Shown: one piece after another, positions 23,287 to 30,929 of the stretch
Numbering within the stretch: the first letter of the stretch is position 1
How the letters are laid out: every line of letters begins with the position of its first letter
Origin: a virus
IMG/VR virus record: IMGVR_UViG_3300038696_000186
Coordinates: 1-42,299 of that record
Length of the DNA stretch: 42,299 bases
Reading direction: 5' to 3' (one strand)
Notes under the pieces: model-generated
What the model saw: only the letters and a program-made list of their open reading frames with translations
Told to the model about the DNA's origin: nothing
The model's database searches: none
Made by a program: the position numbers and the translations under genes

Positions 23287-23970
23287 TTAACCGCCCGCCG
23301 ATTTGAAAAGGTCAAATAAAATCGAACTCCCTTGTTCTTTGAGATTCGCAATTGACTTGGTCTTCTTCCCGATTGACTGTTTTTTCGGCTTGGAATGGTT
23401 CGACCGCTCTTCCGGAATGTCAATCGTTTGACTTTCGACCAAGCGGATGACTTCACATTGGGCCGTGAATCTTAAAGAGTTTCCGTCCTTGTAATTGACG
23501 GGGATTGTCAAGCTCGTAATGACCACGTCGTCGTATTTTTTAAGCCCGGTCAAGACCGTGAAAGGGATTTTATTTTTCCAAAAGTTTTCGAGTTGAATAA
23601 GCGCGACAATCCTTTTTAAAGCCGCTCCCGCGTCCGGAATAAGTCCGCCACTCAACGCCCCGACCGCTCCGGAAAGCGCGCCGAAGCCCGCATTTTGGAC
23701 CGTCAAAGCTATGTCTCGAATGTCGTTCGAGGGAAGAGGGGCTTCCGAGATAATCCCTTGGATTTGAAACTTCTCGTTTTGGAGGTTTATATTATCCGCG
23801 ACGTTTGCCCCACTTTCAATTTCGTTTTGAGTTACTCTTGCAATTCTTTGATGCGACTCGCTTACGGTCGCGTCAAGTTGTAAGAAGCCGATTTTTCCTC
23901 CGGCTTCGAGTTCATAAAAAAGAACCGTTCTTTTTACGAGAGTCCCAATTGCATTTCCAAAAATGGCCAT
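23287..23970 (-). CDS. Dit-like tail protein / tail-baseplate connector
   Basis: A 227-aa protein whose N-terminal half carries KIGFLQLDATVSESHQRIAR, the start of a Dit-like domain found after tape measure genes in small myoviruses. The middle has KKYDDVVITSLTIPVNYKDG, another conserved stretch near VTGLKKY. The C-terminal 40 residues are basic and likely disordered (SKPKKQSIGKKTKS). It would form the ring joining tube to hub. It follows the tape measure gene directly. Confidence 0.75.
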   Translation of the reverse strand: MAIFGNAIGTLVKRTVLFYELEAGGKIGFLQLDATVSESHQRIARVTQNEIESGANVADNINLQNEKFQIQGIISEAPLPSNDIRDIALTVQNAGFGALSGAVGALSGGLIPDAGAALKRIVALIQLENFWKNKIPFTVLTGLKKYDDVVITSLTIPVNYKDGNSLRFTAQCEVIRLVESQTIDIPEERSNHSKPKKQSIGKKTKSIANLKEQGSSILFDLFKSAGG

Positions 23971-23977
23971 AACTATA

Positions 23978-25531
23978 TCACTCCGCTACGGGGCTCGCGA
24001 CTTGTTCTCGCGTGTCCTCGAATAAACTTGTAAGAGATTCCATAATCCCTTCTTTCGCCGCTCCCGCGACTTCTTCCGGCGGCGTTCCGGGAGGGACGTT
24101 AACTTCAATCGGAGCCGAGACGGTCGTCGAGTTACCTCCGGAAGCTCCCGCCGTTGCGGTTGAATCACTTGGACCAAAACCGAGAAGTCCGCCGACTCCG
24201 TTTTCCATTGCGTTACTAAAAGAGAAACCGTCCGAAAAAGTTCCAAATCCTTTTTTGAGAGACTCGATAACTCCGCCGCCGCTTGTCAAAGACTTGACGG
24301 TTTCTATAATCCCCCTAATTTGAGAAATAAAGAAGCGAAGGGGGACGGTCATAACCGCGAGGGCCCCGCGAACTATTCCGGGAAGAGAGTTAAAGCTATC
24401 TCCAATGCTCGTCACAAAGGCGTCTATTTCGTTTATGATCGCGCCTAGAACCGAACTCTCGCCGTTAAAGTAGGCGAATATGTCGTCGAAGACGAGAAAA
24501 ATAACCGCCGCCGCCGCTGCGATAGCGAGTCCGATCAATAAAAATTTCCCTATAAGTAAAAGAAGCCCTAAATTTGTTATACCTATCGAAGCCGCAAGAG
24601 CCCCGAACCCTGTTACAAGAGTTCCTATCCCAATAACGACCGTCGAGATTATAAGAATTAAAGGTCCGAGAACGGCGGCGATTCCTAAAAGGACAACGAT
24701 AACCGTCTTCGCCCTTTGGTTTAAGTTCGTGAAGAAGTTAACCATTCTCATTATGACTTTTAAGGCTTTTTGAGCGGGCGGGATTAAGATTTTCCCAAAA
24801 GAGACGGCGAGGTCATTAAGTCGAGACCCAAGGAGTCGCATTTGGTTCGCGAAGCCGTCACTTGTCCGGGCATAATCCCCTATCGCGTTCTTACTTTGAG
24901 CTTGCGCGAGTTGTAGGGTCGCGTAAGCTTTCGCTTGGCGTTCGGTCTCGAAAGTCAATCCCTTTTGGGTATTTTCTAAAACTTTCGCTTTGACGTCCGC
25001 GTCGAGAATGGAAATCCCGAGCGACTTAACGCCTTCCCGTTCCCCGAGAAGGGCTTTCGTTAATGCAGCGGACGCGCCTTCGGCTCCGCCCGAAAAGTTC
25101 GTAAATGACGCGAGGTCGACCGCGAGTTCGTTAACTTGTTTCGATAAGTCGAGCGCGGACTCTCCCGTGAATCCAAAGCCCGAGAGAAGGTCTCCCGTGT
25201 CGCCGAGAAGTTCCCGCGCCTTGGTCGAAGAGAGACCAAAGTTTTGAGCGAGGTTATTCGCGACCTTTTCGGATTCGTCTCCGACTTCCTTAAAGACCGT
25301 CCCGAATTTCGAGAAGGCTTCTTCGGAGTCCGACGCTGCTTTAAGGGCCGCCGCGCCTATCCCGACAATGGGGAGAGTTACGAAGGTCGTTAAAGAGCCT
25401 CCGACTTTTTGCGCTCTCTCGGCTATGGAAGTCAATCCGCTTTTTGATTTGTCGATAGCTCCGTCTACTTTCGCGACCGAAGACTCGTCGAGTTTAAATC
25501 CAAATTTCGCGAATAACTCCCGTAAAATCAT
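23978..25531 (-). CDS. Tail tape measure protein
   Basis: A 517-aa protein. The N-terminal ~220 residues match phage tape measure proteins (LTSIAERAQKVGGSLTTFVT, FGLSSTKARELLGDTGDLLS). Residues about 265-350 form a strongly hydrophobic region with several possible spans (VIVVLLGIAAVLGPLILIIS), as expected for a protein injected into the membrane. The end is Ser/Gly/Pro-rich. By the usual rule of about 0.15 nm per residue, a tail near 75-80 nm is expected. The ATG overlaps the stop of the frameshift ORF (ATGA). Confidence 0.92.
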   Translation of the reverse strand: MILRELFAKFGFKLDESSVAKVDGAIDKSKSGLTSIAERAQKVGGSLTTFVTLPIVGIGAAALKAASDSEEAFSKFGTVFKEVGDESEKVANNLAQNFGLSSTKARELLGDTGDLLSGFGFTGESALDLSKQVNELAVDLASFTNFSGGAEGASAALTKALLGEREGVKSLGISILDADVKAKVLENTQKGLTFETERQAKAYATLQLAQAQSKNAIGDYARTSDGFANQMRLLGSRLNDLAVSFGKILIPPAQKALKVIMRMVNFFTNLNQRAKTVIVVLLGIAAVLGPLILIISTVVIGIGTLVTGFGALAASIGITNLGLLLLIGKFLLIGLAIAAAAAVIFLVFDDIFAYFNGESSVLGAIINEIDAFVTSIGDSFNSLPGIVRGALAVMTVPLRFFISQIRGIIETVKSLTSGGGVIESLKKGFGTFSDGFSFSNAMENGVGGLLGFGPSDSTATAGASGGNSTTVSAPIEVNVPPGTPPEEVAGAAKEGIMESLTSLFEDTREQVASPVAE

Positions 25532-26162
25532 TTTTTCTTCCTTGACTCTTTCGAAGCTTTCGCTTCGATTTCTTCTCGAATGTCTAAAGCTTCGTGGAAA
25601 TCTAAGACTTCACAAAGCGAGAGCCATTCGTCTATTTCCCGATAGGTCGTAACCTTCGCGAAAATCGGTCGAAAGATAAACCAATCGACCGTCGACTTTT
25701 CCGGAATAGCTATCTCGTCGGACCCGGAGGCTTTTTTTATCCGACGAGGTCTTTTAAAAAATCGGAATAGTTTGTTTCAAGAACAAAACGAGCGAGCTTA
25801 AACATGGCCCCCATTCCGCCGAACTCCGTAAAGTGTCCGTCAATGCTCGTTAACTTTTTATAGGCGTCTCCGTCCGTCGTAAAAGTGACATAGTCTGAAT
25901 GAATAATTTTCTTCAATAAAGTTTCCATTTCGTCTTCGTCGAGCTTTTCGGTCAACGCGGAAAGGGCTTCGGAGATCAATTTTCCGTCGATTTGTTGCTC
26001 AAGAAGTCCTTTGCCCCCTTCTTTTTTCATGTTCGCGAGCTTCCCAATGGGTTCCCCAACGATCTTTAAAAGACGGGTTAAAAGCTTGGACGCCTTAATG
26101 GGCGACATAGGCGTGACATTATATTGAACGTCGCCGATTGTTGTTCTTTGTGTTTCTCTCAT
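25528..26162 (-). CDS. Tail assembly chaperone, -1 frameshift fusion product (G-T type)
   Basis: This is the predicted 211-aa product made when ribosomes slip back one base at T TTA AAA (25758-25752). It has the first 137 residues of the chaperone, then 74 residues in the -1 frame (opening RPRRIKKASGSDEIA, ending KASKESRKKK) to a TGA at 25530-25528. The -1 frame has no stop through the overlap. I see no ATG in its 74 codons before the tape measure start; two internal GTT/TTG-type options lack ribosome sites. The arrangement is that of lambda G/GT: the fusion binds the tape measure protein, encoded next. Confidence 0.8.
25737..26162 (-). CDS. Tail assembly chaperone (G-like)
   Basis: A 141-aa protein between the tail tube and tape measure genes, the fixed position of tail assembly chaperones. 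It starts RTTIGDVQYNVTPMSPIKAS and continues with the conserved pattern SKLLTRLLKI, with a helical end (DSDYVTFTTDGDAYKKL region). It probably coats the tape measure protein during tube assembly. The slippery site lies five codons before its stop codon. The ribosome-binding site is AAGGAGGAAAG before the ATG. Confidence 0.85.
   Translation of the reverse strand: MRETQRTTIGDVQYNVTPMSPIKASKLLTRLLKIVGEPIGKLANMKKEGGKGLLEQQIDGKLISEALSALTEKLDEDEMETLLKKIIHSDYVTFTTDGDAYKKLTSIDGHFTEFGGMGAMFKLARFVLETNYSDFLKDLVG
25752..25758 (-). promoter_or_regulatory. Programmed -1 ribosomal frameshift site T TTA AAA
   Basis: Read on the minus strand in the chaperone frame, the codons are GAT TTT TTA AAA GAC. TTTAAAA fits the X XXY YYZ heptamer exactly, in the right phase. 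It lies 13 bases before the zero-frame stop codon, within the overlap with the -1 ORF. I did not identify a clear stimulatory stem-loop or pseudoknot downstream. Confidence 0.85.
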
Positions 26163-26194
26163 TCTACTTTCCTCCTTAAAAAAAGTTTTTTTGA

Positions 26195-26231
26195 AATCAA
26201 TTTATAAAGCGCGGACAACGCCTTCCGCGCT
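26195..26231 (-). terminator. Possible terminator or processing hairpin after the tail tube gene
   Basis: On the minus strand AGCGCGG and CCGCGCT form a 7-bp stem with a 10-base loop (26231-26208), followed by TTTATAAATTG. It lies between the tail tube and chaperone genes. The T-run is broken, so partial termination, which would lower chaperone and tape measure expression relative to tube, is more likely than full stop. Confidence 0.55.
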
Positions 26232-26237
26232 ATAACT

Positions 26238-26663
26238 TTAGAGGGTCGGATTTCCGCCGACGCTCATGTCTAAGTTTTCGCATTGAATCACATATTCGCG
26301 AGTCGAGTTTTCCTTCGCGTATTGGGTCGAAGGAAATTTCGAAATATAACTCGATTCGGATTTATGAACGTCCACTCCGGAATTGTCTCGGATTAAAACC
26401 GGGAAAACTCCTTGATTATTTTCTTCGTCGTTTTTCAGAGCGTCCGAAAAAACTTGGTTTGAAGGGCTCGTTTGGTTTAGGACGATTGTTATTTTTCCCG
26501 CTTTGTTCGCGTTCTTAACTCTTGTCCCGCCTCCCGAAGTCGAAGGCGCGTAAGTATAAGCGTCCTCGTCTCTTTCAACCGTGATAAAAGTTCCTTCCGC
26601 GAATCCGGAAATAACTTGTCCGTTAACTATGACGCTCATGTCCGCCGGGCGATATTCTCTCAT
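26238..26663 (-). CDS. Tail tube protein (DUF3277-like)
   Basis: A 141-aa protein directly after the sheath gene. Segments MSVIVNGQVISGFAEGTFIT and KAGKITIVLNQTSPSNQVFS match the DUF3277/KPP10 structural protein family, the inner tube of small myophages. The leader AAGGAGAAATAATC before the ATG is the same as that of the capsid gene, as expected for a high-copy virion protein. A hairpin follows the gene. Confidence 0.88.
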   Translation of the reverse strand: MREYRPADMSVIVNGQVISGFAEGTFITVERDEDAYTYAPSTSGGGTRVKNANKAGKITIVLNQTSPSNQVFSDALKNDEENNQGVFPVLIRDNSGVDVHKSESSYISKFPSTQYAKENSTREYVIQCENLDMSVGGNPTL

Positions 26664-26689
26664 GATTATTTCTCCTTATTTCCTAAAAG

Positions 26690-27724
26690 TTAAACCGTTA
26701 CAACGCCTTGAATTCTTATCTCATGGACCGCGCCTTGAAGAAGTCCGTCGAACTTAATGTCTGGAAGAACTCTTGAAGCTCGGTCATTAAAAGAAATCTC
26801 CGAAAGAACCGGCTTCGTAATTACGAAAGAGCCGTCGACGAGAATCCCTTGGTTAACCGCGCGTCTTCCGACCGCTTCCATTTCGTTAATGATAATGTCG
26901 ACGCCTTGGTCCGTGTAAGGGATTTTAGGGAGGTTAACGAGACGAGCAAAAATCGCTTCTTGTAGCCTTGCGTGTAACCAATCGACTCCGCGAATTTCGT
27001 CAATGAATGAGCCGTCTCCGGTCCATCCTTCCTCGGTTATCGCGGTTCCTCCGACTTCGTTATAATAGTTCGCGTTCTTGTCACGAAGGGCCGTTCTTGC
27101 GGCTCCCGTAAAAGCGTCAACGATAATTCCCGTAAGACTCTTAAACTTCCAAGTCAAAGAACCCGGTTCGGCGGGGAGGCAACGTCCCATCCAAGCGATT
27201 TCGGGATATTTTGTCGCCGCTTCCGCGTTATAGAAAGAGAATGAACGGGTCCGACTATTATCCGAAAAACTCTTCGCGAGGTCTCCGGTTGAACTCGGGT
27301 TTAACATTTCCGCGTCGGCGGAAGCGTGTCCGGAGATTCTTTTTTGAGTTGAAACGTAAGCCGCGCAAGCCTCTTGGTCGGCGAGAGTTCTCGACTCCGT
27401 CGCAAGCGCATACCAATCCGAACGCTCGTCGTCGATAGCGGCGAGGGCTTCGCCGATTGTTTCGATTCCTTCGACGTAACCCACGAGAACTTTTTCCGGG
27501 ACAAGGTCTTGGGAAAAGAACGCCGTAAGAGCGTCAAAGACTACGCCGGACGTAAAATCGTCCTTGAAGGAGCTTTGGTCGTATTCGCCGACTCTTGTCG
27601 TTTGACCTACGGGCTTCAAAGCGTCGTCGGTAACGAGAAGGAGCATGACTCCGAAACCCTTTTGAGGGACCGGCGTCGTTTGGCGGTCGATTTGAATGTT
27701 AATGATGCGGTCGAGTTGACTCAT
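26690..27724 (-). CDS. Contractile tail sheath protein (DUF3383-like)
   Basis: A 344-aa protein of the DUF3383 sheath family: LDRIINIQIDRQTTPVPQKG at the start, then FGVMLLLVTDD, and near the end GSFVITKPVLSEISFNDRAS. Sheath subunits slide on contraction to drive the tube through the envelope. Together with tube, gp25, J and spike this makes the phage a myovirus. It is small for a sheath (T4 gp18 is about twice as long), normal for this family. Confidence 0.92.
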   Translation of the reverse strand: MSQLDRIINIQIDRQTTPVPQKGFGVMLLLVTDDALKPVGQTTRVGEYDQSSFKDDFTSGVVFDALTAFFSQDLVPEKVLVGYVEGIETIGEALAAIDDERSDWYALATESRTLADQEACAAYVSTQKRISGHASADAEMLNPSSTGDLAKSFSDNSRTRSFSFYNAEAATKYPEIAWMGRCLPAEPGSLTWKFKSLTGIIVDAFTGAARTALRDKNANYYNEVGGTAITEEGWTGDGSFIDEIRGVDWLHARLQEAIFARLVNLPKIPYTDQGVDIIINEMEAVGRRAVNQGILVDGSFVITKPVLSEISFNDRASRVLPDIKFDGLLQGAVHEIRIQGVVTV

Positions 27725-27738
27725 GATTTTATCTCCTT

Positions 27739-28305
27739 TTAAGAATCACTTATAGTAAGTTTTCCCGGGGCTTTCACTTGGTCCGCCACGTCTTTTATAG
27801 TTCCGTCGAGAACGACTTCTCCGATTGTTTCGACGGTCTCACTTAATAACGAAACGACTCGAATCCGTATGTCCATTTGAGCCCGTTGTTCATAATTAGA
27901 GTTTAACAACGCCGTTAAGTCTTGAATAGACAAAGCGTCAATAAATGCGAGACTTTGTCCGCGAGCTTTCGCCTTAAACCGAGCGGCTTCTCGAAATCTC
28001 CGACTTTGGATTTTCGTTTGAAGAAGGGCCATCTTTTGAAAGGCGTCTTCTCGATATAAATTGACCGAGAGAATAAGTTCTCTTTGTCCTTGCGTTGTTA
28101 TGATCGCGTTATCTCCGTCGGCTTCGACCGTTTCGGAGTCTTGTCCCTCCATAACAAGGGGCGTAATGAATTTAATCGTCCCATAGTTCCCGGACTCGGG
28201 TCTCGGTCCCGCTTGGTCTTCAAAAATAAAAGGCGAAACGCCCGTCGCTTCTTCAAGAATCGAGACAAGGGCGACTTTAAGGATGTCGAATCGAATCTCG
28301 GACAT
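27739..28305 (-). CDS. Neck terminator-like protein (phage Gp12-like/LIC_12616)
   Basis: A 188-aa protein just before the sheath gene. Its pattern (PFIFEDQAGPRPESGNYGTI, then DLTALLNSNYEQRAQMDIRI and a short strand-rich end) matches the LIC_12616 or Gp12-like neck protein family that caps the tail tube at the neck. Its start overlaps the upstream stop by one base (TAATG). Confidence 0.8.
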   Translation of the reverse strand: MSEIRFDILKVALVSILEEATGVSPFIFEDQAGPRPESGNYGTIKFITPLVMEGQDSETVEADGDNAIITTQGQRELILSVNLYREDAFQKMALLQTKIQSRRFREAARFKAKARGQSLAFIDALSIQDLTALLNSNYEQRAQMDIRIRVVSLLSETVETIGEVVLDGTIKDVADQVKAPGKLTISDS

Positions 28306-28652
28306 TATGTTTCATCCTTTTTTAAAATCGCTATGGTTTTATAATGGGGAATGACGTCCTCATAGCGGCGGACTTGGGAGACTTCCCATTCTCGCCCGTC
28401 ATAGAGGACCACGTCGGCGTCGCATCCCTTCTCTTGAGTTCTTAACCGCTCGTCCGTGTATATTTTCAAAGCGGCTTCAATATGAGAGCCGAAGACCTCA
28501 CGAATCAAAGTGATATTTCGCTCCGGTTGAATGTTTCCGGCGACGCTTATTTCTTCGGTTTGGTCTTGGAGGATTCTCCCCTCGACATAGCGAACGGGCC
28601 CTCGTCTTAAAACCTTAACGGTTCGATTCATGAAATATGTTTTCTTTTTCAA
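28305..28652 (-). CDS. Head-tail connector protein, TTG start
   Basis: A 115-aa protein in the neck block. The open frame runs back to 28796, but its first 48 codons overlie the previous gene and look like out-of-frame translation (Arg-rich). TTG at 28652-28650 is preferred: it overlaps the upstream stop (TTGA) and GGAGG stands 7 bases before it. The protein then begins MKKKTYFMNRTVKVLRRGPV, with a strand-rich middle and an end (VSQVRRYEDVIPHYKTIAIL) typical of tail-connector or head-closure proteins. Confidence 0.65.
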   Translation of the reverse strand: MKKKTYFMNRTVKVLRRGPVRYVEGRILQDQTEEISVAGNIQPERNITLIREVFGSHIEAALKIYTDERLRTQEKGCDADVVLYDGREWEVSQVRRYEDVIPHYKTIAILKKDET

Positions 28653-29095
28653 GACTCGACCTCCCAAGCGATAGCGTTTCGGAGACGCCCTTCGTCGATT
28701 AAGGGATTCGACGAGCCTTTTTTCACAATGGTCGAAGGCGCGTTCGGCGGGTCTTGGAGTGTCGTAATTTTGATAACGATTCGCGCGCGAAGCCATTCCC
28801 CCATTAACCCAAGGGCTTGTCTCGGATTCATTGTCCCGGCGGCTATTTGGTTTAAATACCTCTCGGCTTGTTGAAATAAAGCGAAGCGGTTTTGGCCCAT
28901 TGTCGAGCGGATAAAAGACCGCTCGGGGATTCGTCCGTCTCTTGTCCCGAACTCGTTCGCGCCCGCGTAGGTCGCAAGCTCCGAGCCCGATTTCCCAAGA
29001 ACGCCGACTTTGACAAAGGGCTCCCGGTCAAGTTTCTTGACGTCGTCCATTAAGGACTCATAACCCAAATCGTTGTCAATAACGAGCTTGCTCAT
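28649..29095 (-). CDS. Neck/tail completion protein (gpG or HK97 gp10-like)
   Basis: A 148-aa protein. VKVGVLGKSGSELATYAGAN, then EFGTRDGRIPERSFIRSTM, and PPNAPSTIVKKGSSNPLIDE are the conserved marks of Mu gpG/HK97 gp10-type tail completion proteins. These join the finished tail to the head or control tail tube length. It overlaps the gene before it by four bases and the connector gene after it by the TTGA overlap. Confidence 0.82.
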   Translation of the reverse strand: MSKLVIDNDLGYESLMDDVKKLDREPFVKVGVLGKSGSELATYAGANEFGTRDGRIPERSFIRSTMGQNRFALFQQAERYLNQIAAGTMNPRQALGLMGEWLRARIVIKITTLQDPPNAPSTIVKKGSSNPLIDEGRLRNAIAWEVES

Positions 29096-29439
29096 AAAAC
29101 TTGAATCCCTATCGTGTTTTCTTTCATTAAGCGAAGGTATTGGAGCCCGTATTGGGTCGAAGCGAGTTCTTCCGAGCTTCCTCCGCCGACGTCGTAAGAG
29201 ACGGAAAGGTCTCCGGCTTTTTCCGAAGAGATTTTCCCGTTTGCGGCTCGGGCCGGGTCGAGTATTGTCGCAGTATGCGCGGTCATTAAATACACGGCCA
29301 TTTTATAATTTTGTTCGTCGCAAAAGTTTTTCTCCCCGACGCGAGCTTTCGCCGTGTCATAAAAGAATTGGACTTTCGCGTTTGCGAGACAATCGAACTC
29401 GGAAAAGATTTTTAAAAATTCGGTCAAAGTCGGTTCCAT
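29092..29439 (-). CDS. Head-tail adaptor (DUF4054-like)
   Basis: A 115-aa all-helical protein in the place of the head-tail adaptor. It starts EPTLTEFLKIFSEFD and ends DVGGGSSEELASTQYGLQYL, matching DUF4054 adaptor proteins. The frame extends to 29514 but that part encodes a hairpin region with no gene-like sequence. ATG at 29439 is chosen; upstream is AAGGGAAAT. Confidence 0.82.
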   Translation of the reverse strand: MEPTLTEFLKIFSEFDCLANAKVQFFYDTAKARVGEKNFCDEQNYKMAVYLMTAHTATILDPARAANGKISSEKAGDLSVSYDVGGGSSEELASTQYGLQYLRLMKENTIGIQVL

Positions 29440-29463
29440 TTTTATTTCCCTTGTCTTATAGTA

Positions 29464-29500
29464 GGCGTCCCCTTCGCAGTACGATGTAAAAGGGAACGCC
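29464..29500 (-). promoter_or_regulatory. Leader hairpin before the DUF4054 gene
   Basis: On the minus strand GGCGTTCCCTT (29500-29490) can pair with AAGGGGACGCC (29474-29464), an 11-bp stem with one G-U pair and a 15-base loop. It ends 24 bases before the start codon. There is no T-run after it on this strand, so it is more likely an RNA processing or stability element than a terminator. Confidence 0.5.
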
Positions 29501-29506
29501 TTTAAG

Positions 29507-29532
29507 AGACCCATCCGTGGGTCTTTTTTTTA
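29507..29532 (+). terminator. Terminator facing the late operon
   Basis: AGACCCA, loop TCCG and TGGGTCT form a perfect 7-bp stem followed by a run of Ts on the plus strand. All surrounding genes are on the minus strand, so it would stop antisense transcription. In the minus direction the hairpin is present but has no T-run after it. Confidence 0.65.
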
Positions 29533-29898
29533 TTTTTCCTCTTCTTCTTCGCTCTCGCTTACAGAATTCGCGATATATTCAAGTTGTTTCGTGATCGCGT
29601 CTTTTACTCCTTTTCGTGAGTCTCCGGCGAACCATTCATTAAGAAGTGATTCGTCGGCGGTTTCCTTGACGAGCTTCTTCGCTTCGGCGACCGAAAACGC
29701 TCCCAAACCTTCTTCGAATTCGTCTTCCATGCGCTCGTCCATGTTTTCGACTTCGCCTTCTTCGAGCTTGTCTTTAACTTGCGGCGCGATTTCTTTCCAT
29801 TTGGCACTTTCAATTTCTTGAACTCCGGGCATGATGCGGACGTTTCCGCCTTTCGTTGGGATAACCATTATCCTCAAAGTATTATTTCGAATTAACAT
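29530..29898 (-). CDS. Hypothetical 122-aa head-region protein
   Basis: A protein after the capsid gene. A strand-rich start (IRNNTLRIMVIPTKGGNVRI, with PGVQEI) is followed by an acidic helical region and a Glu-rich tail (SVSESEEEEEK). The start resembles small proteins annotated as head fibre or decoration near capsid genes, but I do not recognise the family. It has its own strong ribosome-binding site (AAGGAGGAAAAC) after the capsid terminator. Confidence 0.7.
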   Translation of the reverse strand: MLIRNNTLRIMVIPTKGGNVRIMPGVQEIESAKWKEIAPQVKDKLEEGEVENMDERMEDEFEEGLGAFSVAEAKKLVKETADESLLNEWFAGDSRKGVKDAITKQLEYIANSVSESEEEEEK

Positions 29899-29922
29899 TG
29901 TTTTCCTCCTTAATGTTTATTC

Positions 29923-29950
29923 AAAAAAGGCGCGCATAAAGCGCGCCTTT
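29923..29950 (-). terminator. Rho-independent terminator after the capsid gene
   Basis: GGCGCGC, a 5-base loop and GCGCGCC make a perfect 7-bp GC stem (29947-29929), followed on the minus strand by TTTTTT (29928-29923). T-rich bases also follow on the plus strand, so it may work both ways. It would make capsid mRNA more abundant than downstream messages. Confidence 0.88.
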
Positions 29951-29975
29951 AATTCTTTTTTAAATTTTAACGGAA

Positions 29976-30905
29976 TTAAATCCCATCGGCAAAAGAAGCC
30001 GAAAGAGGATAATACATAATCACGCCGCCGATTCTTTGGTGACAATAAACTACGAATTCCATTCCTTCTTCTTGCGGAGGGAATTGCTCGAAGTCCACAG
30101 GAACTTCAAGAGTAACCGCGTCGGGGTCTCTCTTATAGCAAAACATTCTATCCGTTGCACCGGCTCCCGCCGCTTTCAACTTATAGTAATGGTCAACCGT
30201 TTGAATGAAAGGATTCGACTTCAAGAAAAACTCAAGAATCGTCGTGTCGCTATCGTTTGAACGAGGCGTCGACGCAATAAAAGTGTATTTTTCAATCGGA
30301 AGAAGAATCGTGTTCGGAACTTCAACGCCGTTTGTCGTCTCGACAATACTATTCGCGATCAAATTAAGGTCGCGAATAATTTGGTCCGGAGTTTTATCCG
30401 CCCATAGCTTTGAAGAACCTGTCCCGTCCGCCGGAAGAACCGTCTCGGGAATATTCGGATGATTAAAAAGACCAAGAAGACCCGTCTCCGCGTCTCCGAA
30501 AGCCGCGATTTGGTCTTCTTTTTGAAGCATTGCGCGACGAGCGGCGTTTGCTTCTCTTTGTTCAAGAGACGCCCCGGTCATTTGTGATTCCCGAATGTCT
30601 TGGATTGAGTAACCGTAAGAATCACCAAGAGACTTAACCGGCGAGCGGAACTCTTTTTTCTTAACGTTAACTCTTGGGAAGTCTTTCGCGTAAGACTCGA
30701 TAATTTTCGCCACGCCCACCATGTCGTACTGAAAATATTTAATAGTGTTCGCGCCCGGACCGGCTTCGTTTGAAACCGGGATAAGGCTTCTCATTTTTAG
30801 TTCGGGATATTTTTTGTCGTAGGTTTTCGACTTAACCATTTCCAATTCTTTTAAGAAAAAGATTGTCTCTTGGGAGTCGAGTTTTACCATTTTATTTTTT
30901 TCCAT
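29976..30905 (-). CDS. Major capsid protein (DUF2184-like)
   Basis: A 309-aa protein with the features of the DUF2184 capsid family (HK97-type fold): SYAKDFPRVNVKKKEFRSPV and KSLGDSYGYSIQDIRESQ, and the P-domain stretch TILLPIEKYTFIASTPRSND. It is preceded by the decoration and scaffold genes, followed by a strong terminator and begun by the leader AAGGAGAAATAATC, all consistent with the most abundant virion protein. Confidence 0.92.
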   Translation of the reverse strand: MEKNKMVKLDSQETIFFLKELEMVKSKTYDKKYPELKMRSLIPVSNEAGPGANTIKYFQYDMVGVAKIIESYAKDFPRVNVKKKEFRSPVKSLGDSYGYSIQDIRESQMTGASLEQREANAARRAMLQKEDQIAAFGDAETGLLGLFNHPNIPETVLPADGTGSSKLWADKTPDQIIRDLNLIANSIVETTNGVEVPNTILLPIEKYTFIASTPRSNDSDTTILEFFLKSNPFIQTVDHYYKLKAAGAGATDRMFCYKRDPDAVTLEVPVDFEQFPPQEEGMEFVVYCHQRIGGVIMYYPLSASFADGI

Positions 30906-30929
30906 GATTATTTCTCCTTAAAGGTTTGG

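Noticed and set aside
28653-28796. Longer start for the connector gene at 28796
   Set aside because: The extra 48 codons overlie the tail completion gene and give an Arg-rich sequence typical of out-of-frame translation.
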